Shown here piece after piece: positions 33,874-43,712 of a DNA stretch of 64,000 bases. The notes under the pieces were generated by a model, which saw only the letters and a program-made list of their open reading frames with translations, did not search any database and had not been told where the DNA came from. Every line of letters begins with the position of its first letter. Position 1 is the stretch's first letter. The position numbers and the translations under genes were made by a program. This stretch comes from Bacillus sp. HMF5848 (lineage in GTDB: Bacteria; Bacillota; Bacilli; Bacillales; HMF5848). The stretch covers positions 1,403,501 through 1,467,500 of the forward strand of contig NZ_RWIV01000001.1 in assembly GCF_003944835.1 (NCBI RefSeq), written 5' to 3'.

Positions 33874-34389
33874 ATGACAAAAGACAAAGGAATATTAGTC
33901 TGTATTTGGGCTGTAACAATTGTTGCTCTACTCTTGTTTATTCCGAAAGATAAAGTTCGTCATGGTGTTCTAGCTTTTTTATATAAGCAAATTGTTACTT
34001 GGCTGTTTGGTTTAGTAGTCGTGGATAAAGGACTAATTGCATATCCAATAAGGATTTTTTCTAAAGCAAATAAGTCCAGCTTTTCCTTTGAATATTTTTT
34101 TTATCCATCACTTTGTGCCATATTTAACATTCACTATCCTGAGGGTAAAAGCAAATGGCTAAAAGGATTCTATTATTTGTTTCATGCCGGATTTATCACA
34201 TTGGTGGAGGTTTGTGCAGAGAAATACACCAACCTTATACAATATAAAAGGTGGAGTTGGTATTGGAGTTTTTTAACAATTGCAACTACCTATTACTCTT
34301 CACGACTTTTTTACCGCTGGTTCTTTGCAGAAGAATTAAACCAAATTCAAATTCATAATAAACCAGATCAAACACCGTTTTTGGATTGA
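33874..34389 (+). CDS. CBO0543-family membrane protein
   Basis: 171 residues from the ATG at 33874 behind AGAGGTG. It has four or five membrane helices: ILVCIWAVTIVALLLFIPKD, VTWLFGLVVVDKGLIAYPIR, SFEYFFYPSLCAIFNIHYPE and FYYLFHAGFITLVEVCAEKY, followed by KRWSWYWSFLTIATTYYSSR. EYxxYPxLCxIFNxxYP and the KRWxWYWS block are what I recall of the CBO0543 family of sporeformers; the function is unknown. It is divergent from the marR gene and may be under its control. Confidence 0.8.
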   Translation: MTKDKGILVCIWAVTIVALLLFIPKDKVRHGVLAFLYKQIVTWLFGLVVVDKGLIAYPIRIFSKANKSSFSFEYFFYPSLCAIFNIHYPEGKSKWLKGFYYLFHAGFITLVEVCAEKYTNLIQYKRWSWYWSFLTIATTYYSSRLFYRWFFAEELNQIQIHNKPDQTPFLD

Positions 34390-34418
34390 ATATTTTTCCA
34401 GTTGATGAATGTATATAA

Positions 34419-34838
34419 TTGGTTAACCTAAATATTCAAACATGCTCACTTGGTAAGGCTTTATGCATAGGGTTTAGTCAAGTTTCAAACTCAAAGGGAG
34501 TTACTAATTTTTTCATAAAATCACGTGATAAAGAAACTAAGCATATCGAGATGCTTAGTAATAAGCTTAATGATAGTCACTTGAAAACACCAATAACATG
34601 GAATGATACTGTAACAAATTCGACCGTCGCATCTTTCTCAGAAAAACTAATGTTATTTCACATAAATGCAATAATGGCAACTGCTGTCGCGGATTATGGA
34701 ATTGCGTTAGCATCAAGTGTTAGAAAAGATTTAAGTCTTATGTATGCAACTTTTATAGCAGAAATGGGTTTACATCTAGAAGATGGAGCAGAGTTAATAT
34801 GGAAAAACCACCTCAAGCAAGTGACCGGGATAAATTAG
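34419..34838 (+). pseudogene. DUF3231 protein, C-terminal fragment
   Basis: The frame (LGKALCIGFSQVSNSKGVTN, ITWNDTVTNSTVASFSEKLM, ADYGIALASSVRKDLSLMYA, HLEDGAELIWKNHLKQV) is the second helical-bundle half of DUF3231 proteins, which are normally about 330 residues with two such bundles. The first bundle and the start codon are missing, and the nominal GTG start has no ribosome binding site. It is probably a truncated gene; DUF3231 has no known function. Confidence 0.7.
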
Positions 34839-35496
34839 CTAACAGGTAGTATTTGTATAGGAAAAACGTCGGTGAACATCAATCGATTGATACGAGGCTT
34901 ACTCGCTTAAAATGTATGTATCAATAGTGGAGATGAAAAAAGTAAGTCCTTCACTTACTAAAATAACTTTTAACACTTCCTTTTAAAAACACTTCCGTTC
35001 ACAAAATGCGACACACTTTTCTAAATGTTTTAGTAAATAGAAGGACCGTTTGTCTTCATATTAATTTTCGCTGTTATGTATATTATGTAGATATAGTGAT
35101 TTGAGGGAGAGAGTAATCGGTACGCTCTCTTACTCAATTTAAATTGAACTTCACCCTGTTTACAAACGCCTATGCATTTCTGACAAAAATTCATTCAGAA
35201 TGATTAATACGTCCTTCTAAAATAAACTTTAATATAAAATATAGAAACCATATCTAGAAAAATGTATCTATATTTGAAATTATGAACCTATAAAATTAAG
35301 TAGTAGATTGAAGAATATGAAGCATCAGACCTTGTTTTTCGATACACACGAACACTCTTAACACACCAATTCATTTTGAAATAATCGTTAAGTAACCGAT
35401 AGATACAATTGCAAAGTTACTACTCAACTAATATTGTTTCATGTGCAATTGAGGAAAAAGTACTATGATAAGACTATAGTGATATAATTATAACGA
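34839..35496. other. Gap without recognised genes
   Basis: AT-rich. One imperfect hairpin (GGAGAGAGT..GCTCTCT) lies near 35105-35130. No coding frame has a ribosome binding site. Confidence 0.35.
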
Positions 35497-35535
35497 AATA
35501 AGTACTCAATGTTCCATTTGAGTGCTTATTTTATT
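35497..35535 (+). terminator. Terminator-like hairpin in the leader of the ABC exporter
   Basis: AATAAGTACTCAA pairs with TTGAGTGCTTATT and is followed by TTATT, only 25 bases before the ABC gene. It may be an attenuator or the end of an upstream transcript. Confidence 0.55.
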
Positions 35536-35559
35536 CCCGTGATGATGGAGGATTAATGG

Positions 35560-37359
35560 ATGAAAAAAGAGAAAAAGAAAGAAATGAACGAATCATTAAA
35601 CTATGAACCTATTTTAGAAGAGAATAAAGGCAAAAGCGGTAGAGCCTTTCATACTTTATTTCTTTTATATAAAAATCAAGCGAAAAACCTTGGGTTATCG
35701 TTTGTTTTCTTTTTAATTAAACATTCTCCTGTTTGGGTGATACCAATTGTCACCGCTAATATGATTAATATTGCAAGTGATCCGGCTAAATATGACATAG
35801 CGGGTCTTTGGGTTAATTTAGCAGTCATTGCAATAGTCATCCTGCAAAATATTCCTACTCAGATGCTTCATATTAGCTATCTTAGTAGAGCTTCAAGACA
35901 AGTGGAGGCAGGCTTAAGGAGTACATTAATACGTAAATTACAGCAGTTGTCTATCTCTTATCATGGTGAGCTGCGTTCAGGGAAACTTCAAGCGAAGGTA
36001 CTTCGGGATGTAGAGAATATTGAGGTGTTATCTAAGCAAATAATGTTTACCTTTGCAACGGCAATTACAAATGTCATAGTGGCGATAGGGGTTACGGCAT
36101 ACCGCAATCTATTCGTTGCATTATTTTTTATTCTTGTTATTCCGGTTGCACTAATTCTTGTAACAATTTTTAGAAGAAATCTTCAAAGAAAAAACCGCGA
36201 GTTTCGAACGCATATTGAAAGTATGTCTGGACAGGTAGCAGAAACGGTGACCATGATTCCTGTTACGAGAGCCCACGGATTAGAAGAAATTGAAATAAGA
36301 AAGACAGACTCTACCTTGAAAGAGTTAAAGGGGAAAGGCTATTTATTAGATCTTGCAGAGGCATTATTTGGGTCTTCAGGATGGGTTGTTTTTCAGCTGT
36401 TTCAAATGTTTTGCCTAGTGTTTACTGCCACCCTAGCCTATAGAGGAGAGATTCCGATTGGGGACGTAGCAATGTATCAAGCTTACTTTGCCTCTATACT
36501 CATGTCAGTTAACCAAATAATTAGTGTGTATCCTCAATTAGCAAAAGGCTATGAATCTATTATTTCTGTTTCGGAAATTTTATTTGCTGAGGAGAAGGAA
36601 GAATATAGAGGTAAAAAGCAGATAGAAAGTATTAAGGGACAATTTCAATTTGAGAACGTTCATTTTACATATTCAGGTACCGAAAAACACGTATTAAATA
36701 ATTTTAATTTATCCGTTAAAGCAGGAGAATCTATTGCGTTAGTTGGTGAATCTGGGGCAGGAAAATCGACAGTTTTAAGTATGATTGTTGGATTTTACAA
36801 ACCTACAAAAGGCAACATTACATTAGATGGCATCCCTTTTGATGAGCTTGATATGCAAAGATTCCGACAGAAGATAGCTGTTGTACCGCAAAATACTATT
36901 CTTTTTTCAGGATCAATACGAGACAATATCACGTATGGATTAGAAGATGTTTCCGAAGAAAAATTACAAAGTATTGTAGAAATGGCTAATTTACAGGATG
37001 TAATTGCAGATATGCCACATGGACTTGATACGTTAATTGGGGAGCATGGTGGAAAGCTTTCAGGAGGACAGCGTCAACGTATTGCGATTGCGAGAGCGCT
37101 AGTCCGAGATCCAGAGGTTATTTTATTAGATGAGGCAACGTCTGCATTAGACAACCAATCAGAATATAAAGTGCAGCAAGCTCTTCAAAAACTGATTAAA
37201 GGACGGACAACATTTATTGTTGCGCATCGACTATCGACGATTCGAGATGCGGATAGGATTGTCGTCATGAAAAGCGGAAAATGTGTTGAGATAGGCACGT
37301 ACGATCAATTATTGGCTGAAAAAGGATACTTCTATCAACTGAAAGAAATGCAACATTGA
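35560..37359 (+). CDS. ABC-type exporter, fused permease and ATPase
   Basis: 599 residues; ATG eight bases after GGAGG. The N-terminal 320 residues are a six-helix ABC exporter membrane domain (SFVFFLIKHSPVWVIPIVTA, RKLQQLSISYHGELRSGKLQ as the first coupling region). The ATPase has Walker A GESGAGKST, Q-loop VVPQNTILFSGSIRDNI, signature LSGGQRQRIAIARAL, Walker B VILLDEATSAL and the switch His in VAHRLSTI. All catalytic residues are present, so it should work as a homodimer or with a partner. The substrate is unknown. It has its own terminator downstream. Confidence 0.93.
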   Translation: MKKEKKKEMNESLNYEPILEENKGKSGRAFHTLFLLYKNQAKNLGLSFVFFLIKHSPVWVIPIVTANMINIASDPAKYDIAGLWVNLAVIAIVILQNIPTQMLHISYLSRASRQVEAGLRSTLIRKLQQLSISYHGELRSGKLQAKVLRDVENIEVLSKQIMFTFATAITNVIVAIGVTAYRNLFVALFFILVIPVALILVTIFRRNLQRKNREFRTHIESMSGQVAETVTMIPVTRAHGLEEIEIRKTDSTLKELKGKGYLLDLAEALFGSSGWVVFQLFQMFCLVFTATLAYRGEIPIGDVAMYQAYFASILMSVNQIISVYPQLAKGYESIISVSEILFAEEKEEYRGKKQIESIKGQFQFENVHFTYSGTEKHVLNNFNLSVKAGESIALVGESGAGKSTVLSMIVGFYKPTKGNITLDGIPFDELDMQRFRQKIAVVPQNTILFSGSIRDNITYGLEDVSEEKLQSIVEMANLQDVIADMPHGLDTLIGEHGGKLSGGQRQRIAIARALVRDPEVILLDEATSALDNQSEYKVQQALQKLIKGRTTFIVAHRLSTIRDADRIVVMKSGKCVEIGTYDQLLAEKGYFYQLKEMQH

Positions 37360-37431
37360 TATTCATTTGATAGAAAGCTCGTTGTTAGTTTCCTAGCAGA
37401 ATTTTAAGGTCAAAAAATATATATGTGAAAG

Positions 37432-37467
37432 AAGTGCAGTTCTTTTTAGGAAGAACTGCACTTTTAT
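37432..37467 (+). terminator. Terminator of the ABC exporter gene
   Basis: AAGTGCAGTTCTT pairs exactly with AAGAACTGCACTT around TTTAGG; TTATA follows. Confidence 0.85.
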
Positions 37468-37622
37468 AGTGAACATCCGTTTACAGTCAAACCAATCGAC
37501 ATAGATATTTCGTTTAAAAATCTTAATATTTGATTTATTTTCCAGTAGAAGTCACACTAGAAAGAGAAACTGTTATAGTTAACTGCTTCTAAAATTAATA
37601 AGAAATTGAAAGGGGTTTTTGA

Positions 37623-38648
37623 ATGTCAGTCTTGAATAAGCAAATTGTGTTGGCTAATAGGCCGAATGGAATGCCAAGTCTTGATACATTTCGTTTTGTA
37701 GAACAAGAAATTAATGAGCCAGCAGAAGATGAAGTGTTATTAAGAACGCTTTATGTTTCTGTGGATCCGTATATGAGAGGTAGAATGCATGATGCAGAGT
37801 CTTACATAGCTCCTTTTCAATTAAATGAAGTAATTGAAGGAGGTTCAATTGGAGAGGTAGTAACATCAAAGTCTGAAAAATATCAACCAGGTGATATTGT
37901 CATTGGGATGTTTGGATGGCAAACATATTATACTGCGAAAGAGGAAGAAGTTCGAAAAATCGATCCTAGCATAGCACCGATTTCCACACATTTAGGTGTG
38001 TTAGGCATGACAGGATTAACCGCGTACTTTGGATTATTAGATATTGGTAAGCCAACAGAAGGAGAGACAGTTGTTATATCAGGAGCGGCTGGTGCTGTTG
38101 GGTCAGTTGTTGGGCAAATTGCAAAAATAAAAGGAACACGAGTCGTAGGTATAGCGGGATCTGACGAGAAGATTACGTTCTTAAAAGAACAATTACATTT
38201 TGATGAAGTCATTAACTATAAAACAGCTACGAATATGAAAAAAGAAATTGAAAAAGCATGTCCTAACGGAGTAGATGTATACTTTGATAATGTTGGGGGT
38301 GAGATTTCGGATGCTGTCTTATCAAAATTGAATCGATTTGCGCGTGTTCCTGTTTGTGGTGCCATTTCGTCCTACAATTTAGAAAAAATTGATGTAGGTC
38401 CACGAGTACAAACAACGTTAATTAAGAAAAGTGCTTTAATGCAAGGTTTTACAGTTGGAAATTATGCAAAGCGTTTTCCTGAAGGCGCCATTCAACTTGG
38501 GCAATGGTTACAGGAAGGTAAGTTAACATATCGAGAAACTATTCGTGAAGGCTTTGAAAATATACCAAATGCATTTTTGGACCTCTTCAAAGGAAATAAT
38601 ATTGGGAAGTTACTTGTAAAAGTCTCCGATCGCCAAAATGATCAGTAA
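37623..38648 (+). CDS. NADP-dependent oxidoreductase, YfmJ/CurA type (MDR superfamily)
   Basis: 341 residues; ATG nine bases after AGGGG. The N-terminal domain has LYVSVDPYMRGRMHDAESY, the VDPYMRGRM signature of leukotriene B4 12-hydroxydehydrogenase/curcumin-reductase-like enzymes. The Rossmann loop is VVISGAAGAVGSVVGQIAKI and the tail has GNNIGKLLVKVS. These enzymes reduce alpha,beta-unsaturated carbonyls with NADPH, often as detoxification. It matches B. subtilis YfmJ in length. It is monocistronic, between two terminators. Confidence 0.9.
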   Translation: MSVLNKQIVLANRPNGMPSLDTFRFVEQEINEPAEDEVLLRTLYVSVDPYMRGRMHDAESYIAPFQLNEVIEGGSIGEVVTSKSEKYQPGDIVIGMFGWQTYYTAKEEEVRKIDPSIAPISTHLGVLGMTGLTAYFGLLDIGKPTEGETVVISGAAGAVGSVVGQIAKIKGTRVVGIAGSDEKITFLKEQLHFDEVINYKTATNMKKEIEKACPNGVDVYFDNVGGEISDAVLSKLNRFARVPVCGAISSYNLEKIDVGPRVQTTLIKKSALMQGFTVGNYAKRFPEGAIQLGQWLQEGKLTYRETIREGFENIPNAFLDLFKGNNIGKLLVKVSDRQNDQ

Positions 38649-38686
38649 AGATATAATTTTTTCAATTATATAACGGCTTAAAGGGA

Positions 38687-38716
38687 AAATCTCTCTATAT
38701 TGCTAGAGGGATTTTT
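38687..38716. terminator. Terminator after the oxidoreductase gene
   Basis: AAAATCTCTCTA pairs with TAGAGGGATTTTT around a short loop, followed by T. Confidence 0.75.
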
Positions 38717-38860
38717 CTTATGGTCTATTGTAAGTTGTTTAATGGATATATGATATAGCGAGCACGCATTCAATCACGAAATATGCCCGCTAGCCCATAT
38801 ATCAATACCTAGTCTATTGTGTTTTAAATTTAAATTTATTTAATGACGCATGTCTTTTTT

Positions 38861-40345
38861 TTATTTCTTCGTTAATTCTTGCAGTTTCTTTACAGCACTT
38901 TCAACTTTAGTGAAGCTATTTGTTATGTCTTTTAAATGGTTATCTTGGTTTTGTGTGTAGGTTAAAACCTGGTCAACAGAAGCTGCTGATTGTTGTACGA
39001 CACTTGAAATGGATAAGGAATTACTAGAAATTTCTTTTGACTGCTGTTGTAAATTTTGCAGAATTTGCAAAAGTTGCTGTACCCTTATAAACACAGCTTC
39101 ACCTTGATTGGAAATGTCTTTAAAAACGTCTGCGGTCTCATGTGTTATATGTAAGCTAGAAGCTATTTTCTTCTGCCCATTTTGTACTTCCTCGCCAAGT
39201 TTACTAGTTTGTAAAGCAATCGTGCGCAAAATTTCTTCAATATCTCTTGCGGATGTATTCGTTGTTTCAGCAAGTGTTCTTACTTCATTTGCGACAACAG
39301 CAAAGCCTTTACCTGCCTCTCCTGCTCTTGCTGCTTCAATGGCAGCATTCAGTGCTAGCAAATTTGTTTGATTAGCTATCTCCGAGATTTGCGTAACAAT
39401 AGTACCAATCTGAGACGTTTGATTGTGGAGCGTTTTCATGAGTTCGGATATGTGATTAATAGTTTCTGATACCGATTCGATCGTTTCAGACGTCTTCTGC
39501 ATTTTTTTATGGCCAACAGAAGTAATATCCTTTGTTCTTTTTGAACTGTCATGAACCTCTGCTGAAAAGCTAGTAGCTTTTTGAATTTCTTTGTCAACTG
39601 TATGAATTGAGGAATTAATTTCAACGATGCTATTTGTTTGGCCATCAATGCCAATTGCAATCTCGTCCATCATTAATGTGATATCTTTTGAGATTTTATT
39701 TGTATCAGTAATATTAGTCTTAAGCTGCTTTTGAAAGCTAATAAGGTTAGCGATAGAAGTGGTCACTTCTGCTAATATAGCCTCTATATCATTTTTTGCT
39801 TGTTCAGTAAGTTGTTGAGTTGCTTCCGTTTTTTTCTGAAATTGATGTCCATTGCGAGCATTAACAGCTGTAACAATAATAATAAGGACAAAAAGAACCA
39901 CCGCATTTGCAAATCCTGGTACACCAATTCCACCAAGTATGTCTGTGTGCATGCCTTCATTAATATAATAATAAAACAGTAATCCAAGACCAAGTAAGCC
40001 TGTAATTATAATCGAAATGAAATTATAAAATAAAGTTACAATCGCAAAGGAGTAAAAGAACATGATGATAGCATTGATATTGGGGGACGTTACAGCAATA
40101 GCATAATTCAGAATGATAAGTGCGATAGCTGTAATATATTGAGTGGTGATTAAAGCTTTTTTCAAGTAGGTTAGTAGACTTACAGTAGATGACGCTACAA
40201 TTCCTACTATTGAGATTATTGCAATTGTTATTCCATCAGATTGAGAGAGCACACTTCCTGCTATTCCAAGAAGGGTTGAAACCCAGAGTAAAACGCTAAC
40301 AATCTTGTTTCTTTGTAAAAGTAAATCACGGTTCATCATTATCAT
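38861..40345 (-). CDS. Methyl-accepting chemotaxis protein with multi-span membrane N-terminus
   Basis: 494 residues. Residues 1-165 hold about six hydrophobic segments ([60 protein letters not shown]) and no periplasmic ligand domain or HAMP. The rest is a long coiled-coil signalling domain with the universally conserved hairpin tip [20 protein letters not shown], then [20 protein letters not shown]. It should couple to CheW/CheA. The membrane domain without an outer sensor suggests sensing of energy state or of a membrane-soluble cue. It is monocistronic. Confidence 0.92.
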   Translation of the reverse strand: MIMMNRDLLLQRNKIVSVLLWVSTLLGIAGSVLSQSDGITIAIISIVGIVASSTVSLLTYLKKALITTQYITAIALIILNYAIAVTSPNINAIIMFFYSFAIVTLFYNFISIIITGLLGLGLLFYYYINEGMHTDILGGIGVPGFANAVVLFVLIIIVTAVNARNGHQFQKKTEATQQLTEQAKNDIEAILAEVTTSIANLISFQKQLKTNITDTNKISKDITLMMDEIAIGIDGQTNSIVEINSSIHTVDKEIQKATSFSAEVHDSSKRTKDITSVGHKKMQKTSETIESVSETINHISELMKTLHNQTSQIGTIVTQISEIANQTNLLALNAAIEAARAGEAGKGFAVVANEVRTLAETTNTSARDIEEILRTIALQTSKLGEEVQNGQKKIASSLHITHETADVFKDISNQGEAVFIRVQQLLQILQNLQQQSKEISSNSLSISSVVQQSAASVDQVLTYTQNQDNHLKDITNSFTKVESAVKKLQELTKK

Positions 40346-40566
40346 TCCTTTAGTAAAAGTATTGTAATTAAATAATGTTGTGATTTGTTGTAATATGTAG
40401 AAAATTTATACATTTATATTATTTTATAGTATAGTTTTTGTTTAATCAATAGGACGTGGATTGAAAAGCTTGCTTTGTTAATACGAGTATAAACATAACA
40501 GAGCAACCTGTCGGCGCGTATTGTACTGCGAATTTCGAATTAACTGAAAAAGTACCAAACATCATG

Positions 40567-40628
40567 TTGACAGTGATAATCATTATCAATTAAAATGAAG
40601 GTATAATTGAGCGTGATAATCATTATCA
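40567..40628 (+). promoter_or_regulatory. Fur-controlled promoter: two Fur boxes
   Basis: TGATAATCATTATCA occurs twice, at 40574-40588 and 40614-40628, each the 7-1-7 core of a Fur box. The first lies between TTGACA (40567-40572) and TAAAAT (40591-40596); the second covers the start region. Iron-loaded Fur should silence the DUF2325 gene and probably the gene after it. Confidence 0.9.
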
Positions 40629-40747
40629 ACAGGAGAATCATTCTATATAAACTCACACTCATACATCCGGATGAAATAATTTTAAAACATGTTCAGAACT
40701 GGGCGACCAATTGTCTTAAATACATTTAATTATGAAGGAGAGAGAGC

Positions 40748-41029
40748 ATGAGATCATTACTTATCGTAGGAGCAGATCATTTAGGAGTTATTCCTGAGAA
40801 ATTATCAGCTTTGGGATTTGAAGAAATCCTACATATGAATGGAAGAAAAGTACAAATGGTTAAGAGGGAGATTCCAGAAAACATAAGCTATATTCTAGTG
40901 TTAACAGATTATGTGAATCATAATCTATCAACTGTTATTAAACAACGAGCAAAAAATCAGTCTATTCCCATCTTTTATGCAAAACGTTCTTGGAGTTCCA
41001 TTTTCCAGACGCTTAAACATGTCGTTTAA
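40748..41029 (+). CDS. DUF2325-family protein
   Basis: 93 residues; ATG eight bases after GGAGAGAG. MRSLLIVGADHLGVIPEKLS, then GFEEILHMNGRKVQMVKREI and YILVLTDYVNHNLSTVIKQR, match DUF2325: a small Rossmann-like fold with VGAD, a central HxxGR and VLTDYVNHN. The function is unknown; members often sit in iron-regulated genes. The two Fur boxes 120 bases upstream put it under iron control, and the Fe-S nuclease-like gene follows 200 bases on. Confidence 0.85.
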   Translation: MRSLLIVGADHLGVIPEKLSALGFEEILHMNGRKVQMVKREIPENISYILVLTDYVNHNLSTVIKQRAKNQSIPIFYAKRSWSSIFQTLKHVV

Positions 41030-41228
41030 GCTGTTAGTGACTTAGAAGAGCCAAGCCTAATCATAATTAGTCGTAAGAAAAATTTTGTATAAGTGATAGT
41101 GTGTTTTAAAGAGGCTGCTAACCTTTGAAGGTATCGGGATTAAATTAAATAAATAGAACTTCTTTATATGACCGGGAAAGTACAGCAAAAAGTGCCAACA
41201 CCAATGCCGTAAAGGGAGGCTGCTGCAT

Positions 41229-42005
41229 ATGATAAATAGGCATCACCAGATTTCTATTAAAACGATTACAGATTATCATTTAGAATCGTTCATAAGGTGT
41301 CCGTACAAATTTTATTATCAACATGTATTGTCTGTCCCTGGAAGTCAGATTCATTGGAAACAAGTAGTTCAATATATTTTAAATAAAATAGTTCAAGGCT
41401 TTTACCAGCTACCTAATAGTGAGCAATCGAAATTAAGTATTTTAAAATTAATTGATTCATATTGGCAGCATATTGACATTCAGTTATTTGAATCAAAAAT
41501 ACAATATTATACTGTGTTAGCCAAAACGACAGATTATTTACTTCAATTTTTAACACCAAGAAAGACTAACGAAAAACCTTTATTTTTATACGAAAAGCTT
41601 AATACGTATGTTGACGAATTAGAAACACAGCTTTCCGTTACATTGGAGCTAGGCGAATGGTCAAGAGAATCATTTACGGTAAAAAAATATCTTTTAGAAG
41701 CTGATGATGAATTGGTTAAATTATACAATTATTTAATTATAGTATTTTCAAAGCAAGCATTTGGTAAGCTACCAGAAAAAATCGAGATTGTTAACCTAAT
41801 GAAGGGGGAAGTATACACTTATACTCCTATGATAGCTGATGTCACGCAAGGAATGTTGTTTCTAAAATATATAAAAAGTCAGTTGCAGGATCCAGATGAT
41901 TATACAAAAACGAATTCATTAACAGAATGTAACAATTGTCCCTTTACACAGTCCTGTTATAGCGATATTAAAAAGAAAGATAAACGTTCTAAGCTCTTCC
42001 ATTAA
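41229..42005 (+). CDS. PD-(D/E)XK nuclease-superfamily-like protein with Fe-S cluster cysteines
   Basis: 258 residues; ATG at 41229 after GGGAGG. LESFIRCPYKFYYQHVLSVP is the N-terminal motif (SxxxxxRCPYKFYY) of AddB/Cas4-type PD-(D/E)XK proteins, and ECNNCPFTQSCYSD gives the three C-terminal cysteines. With the Cys of RCPYK this makes the C-(n)-C-xx-C-x5-C set that holds a 4Fe-4S cluster. I cannot find a convincing D-(D/E)xK in the middle (ESFTVKKYLLEADDEL is the nearest), so catalysis is doubtful. Its position behind a Fur-controlled promoter suits an Fe-S protein. No CRISPR gene is nearby at this locus. Confidence 0.7.
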   Translation: MINRHHQISIKTITDYHLESFIRCPYKFYYQHVLSVPGSQIHWKQVVQYILNKIVQGFYQLPNSEQSKLSILKLIDSYWQHIDIQLFESKIQYYTVLAKTTDYLLQFLTPRKTNEKPLFLYEKLNTYVDELETQLSVTLELGEWSRESFTVKKYLLEADDELVKLYNYLIIVFSKQAFGKLPEKIEIVNLMKGEVYTYTPMIADVTQGMLFLKYIKSQLQDPDDYTKTNSLTECNNCPFTQSCYSDIKKKDKRSKLFH

Positions 42006-42091
42006 GAGTTACTAACAGAAAATATAAGAGCAGCTGTCAAAGTGTATATTTCAGTTTTTTTAGCAAAGCTACCTAATATTATGATGCTATA

Positions 42092-42124
42092 AAATCCCGT
42101 CTTCAAATAGAAGTGGGATTTTTA
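42092..42124 (+). terminator. Terminator of the Fur-controlled unit
   Basis: AAATCCCG(TCTTC) pairs with (GAAG)TGGGATTT around AAATA, with five T. Confidence 0.82.
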
Positions 42125-42431
42125 ACGTCTATGAACTAATTCGGTCATATTTTTGCAAACTTCTAAAATTATGGTTATTTTCTCTAAAAATCTCTCATAT
42201 GGTTTTCCTCATGATGTAGATAAGTTGCTAGTGATACTGATGCACCATCGCAAGAGGGCATTAAGGTGAAAAGTCTTTTTTGTGAAAGGACGATCGATGA
42301 CATCGGACTATTACAATCAGTTTACTAATTTTACAAATCTTTGAACTTTGGTGAAAGAGTTTAAATAGTACCTAGTTTACTATAAAATAAAATAACAACC
42401 TTTTTTAAATAAAGTAGTAGAAGGTGCTTAC

Positions 42432-43598
42432 GTGAAAAAAATAATTACTATTATCGTTTTGATAATATCGATATTCTTCCATTCTACAATAACGAGTGCT
42501 AATCCAATTGAATCTGCTCCTACCATTATTAGTGAAGCTGCCATTGTGTTGGATGCAAACACTGGTACAGTTCTTTATAAAAAAAATACAAGTAAAAAAA
42601 TGTATCCGGCTAGTTTAACTAAAATTGCAACTGCTATATATGCCATAGAGAAAGGTAATTTAGATGACAATGTCATGATTAGTAGTAATGCAAGAAGTAT
42701 CGATGGGACAAGAGTGTACCTAGAGATAGGAGAAGAAGTAACGTTAAGAAAACTTGTACAAGGTATGTTAATCAACTCTGGAAATGACGCGGCTATTGCG
42801 ATAGCGGAACATTTGAGCGGAAGCGTTGAGCAATTCTCTATTGATATGAACAGCTACTTAAAAAATAAAATTGGTGTTAATAATACTAATTTTACAAATC
42901 CACACGGTCTTTTTAATGCAGATCATATAACAACTACATCAGATTTAGCTAAAATTACGCAATATGCTATAAGAAATATGACGTTTCGTGAAATTTTTGG
43001 CACAAAAGAGCTGAAATGGACTGGTAAAGCGTGGGACACGACTATTTATACACACCATAGACTTATGAGGGAGATTCCATATGTTGGGGTAACCGGTGGA
43101 AAAACAGGATTTGTTGATGAGTCTAAGCACACTTTGGCTACCACCGCTAAAAGAGGTAATTTGCAATTAATTGTGATTACGTTAAAGGCCAGTTATAAGT
43201 CGGATATATACAAAGATACTATGAAGTTGTTAGATTACGGGTTTACTAATTTTAAAACTTCAGTAATCCCAAAGGGAACTATTTATATTCAAAACGAGGA
43301 AAAATTCAGAACAACTGATGACATTATGTATACGTATTCAAAAAATGAGCATGTAACTAAACATCTCCATGAAGATGGCACTTTGGACGTTGTAGGGGAA
43401 GACGGGTCAATTATTTCTTCATTTAAGCTTGAGACAGATAGCGAGAAGAAAATAAAAAATGATGAAGTAAAAGGTTCCAGCATAATACAAAACGCAGATG
43501 TATCAGAAAAGGAAGAATATCCTTATATATATATGATGCTGTTTCTTTTTGCAGCGGGGTTTATTTACTATAAGAAAAAAGACGTATGGGGTGCCTAA
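42432..43598 (+). CDS. D-alanyl-D-alanine carboxypeptidase (DacF-like, family S11)
   Basis: 388 residues from a GTG (MKKIITIIVLIISIFFHSTI, signal peptide cut near TSA-NP). SxxK is in MYPASLTKIATAIYAIEKG, SxN in GMLINSGNDAAIAIAEHLSG, and KTG in GVTGGKTGFVDESKHTLATT. These are the three catalytic motifs of S11 penicillin-binding proteins, which trim D-Ala from peptidoglycan stem peptides. The C-terminus has the PBP5-type beta domain and ends with a membrane helix (YPYIYMMLFLFAAGFIYYKK) rather than the usual amphipathic anchor. It converges on the MurE paralogue, sharing a terminator. Confidence 0.93.
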   Translation: MKKIITIIVLIISIFFHSTITSANPIESAPTIISEAAIVLDANTGTVLYKKNTSKKMYPASLTKIATAIYAIEKGNLDDNVMISSNARSIDGTRVYLEIGEEVTLRKLVQGMLINSGNDAAIAIAEHLSGSVEQFSIDMNSYLKNKIGVNNTNFTNPHGLFNADHITTTSDLAKITQYAIRNMTFREIFGTKELKWTGKAWDTTIYTHHRLMREIPYVGVTGGKTGFVDESKHTLATTAKRGNLQLIVITLKASYKSDIYKDTMKLLDYGFTNFKTSVIPKGTIYIQNEEKFRTTDDIMYTYSKNEHVTKHLHEDGTLDVVGEDGSIISSFKLETDSEKKIKNDEVKGSSIIQNADVSEKEEYPYIYMMLFLFAAGFIYYKKKDVWGA

Positions 43599-43637
43599 CC
43601 CCCAGTAAATATGCTCGATTTGGTGGGGGCTAGGTAA
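43592..43637. terminator. Shared hairpin between convergent genes
   Basis: CCTAACCCCCA pairs with TGGGGGCTAGG around an AT loop, overlapping the end of the carboxypeptidase gene. It lacks a strong T run. Confidence 0.55.
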
Positions 43638-43712
43638 CCTAAACGTCATGAGTAAATGTTTGTACATGAACGTACTGGTTAAGGCTATGTATAATGAACA
43701 GGTTGTGAAATC

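Noticed and set aside
41229-42005. Cas4-like protein as part of the CRISPR system.
   Set aside because: It is 38 kb from the array, Fur-controlled, and lacks an evident nuclease active site; only the Fe-S scaffold is shared.
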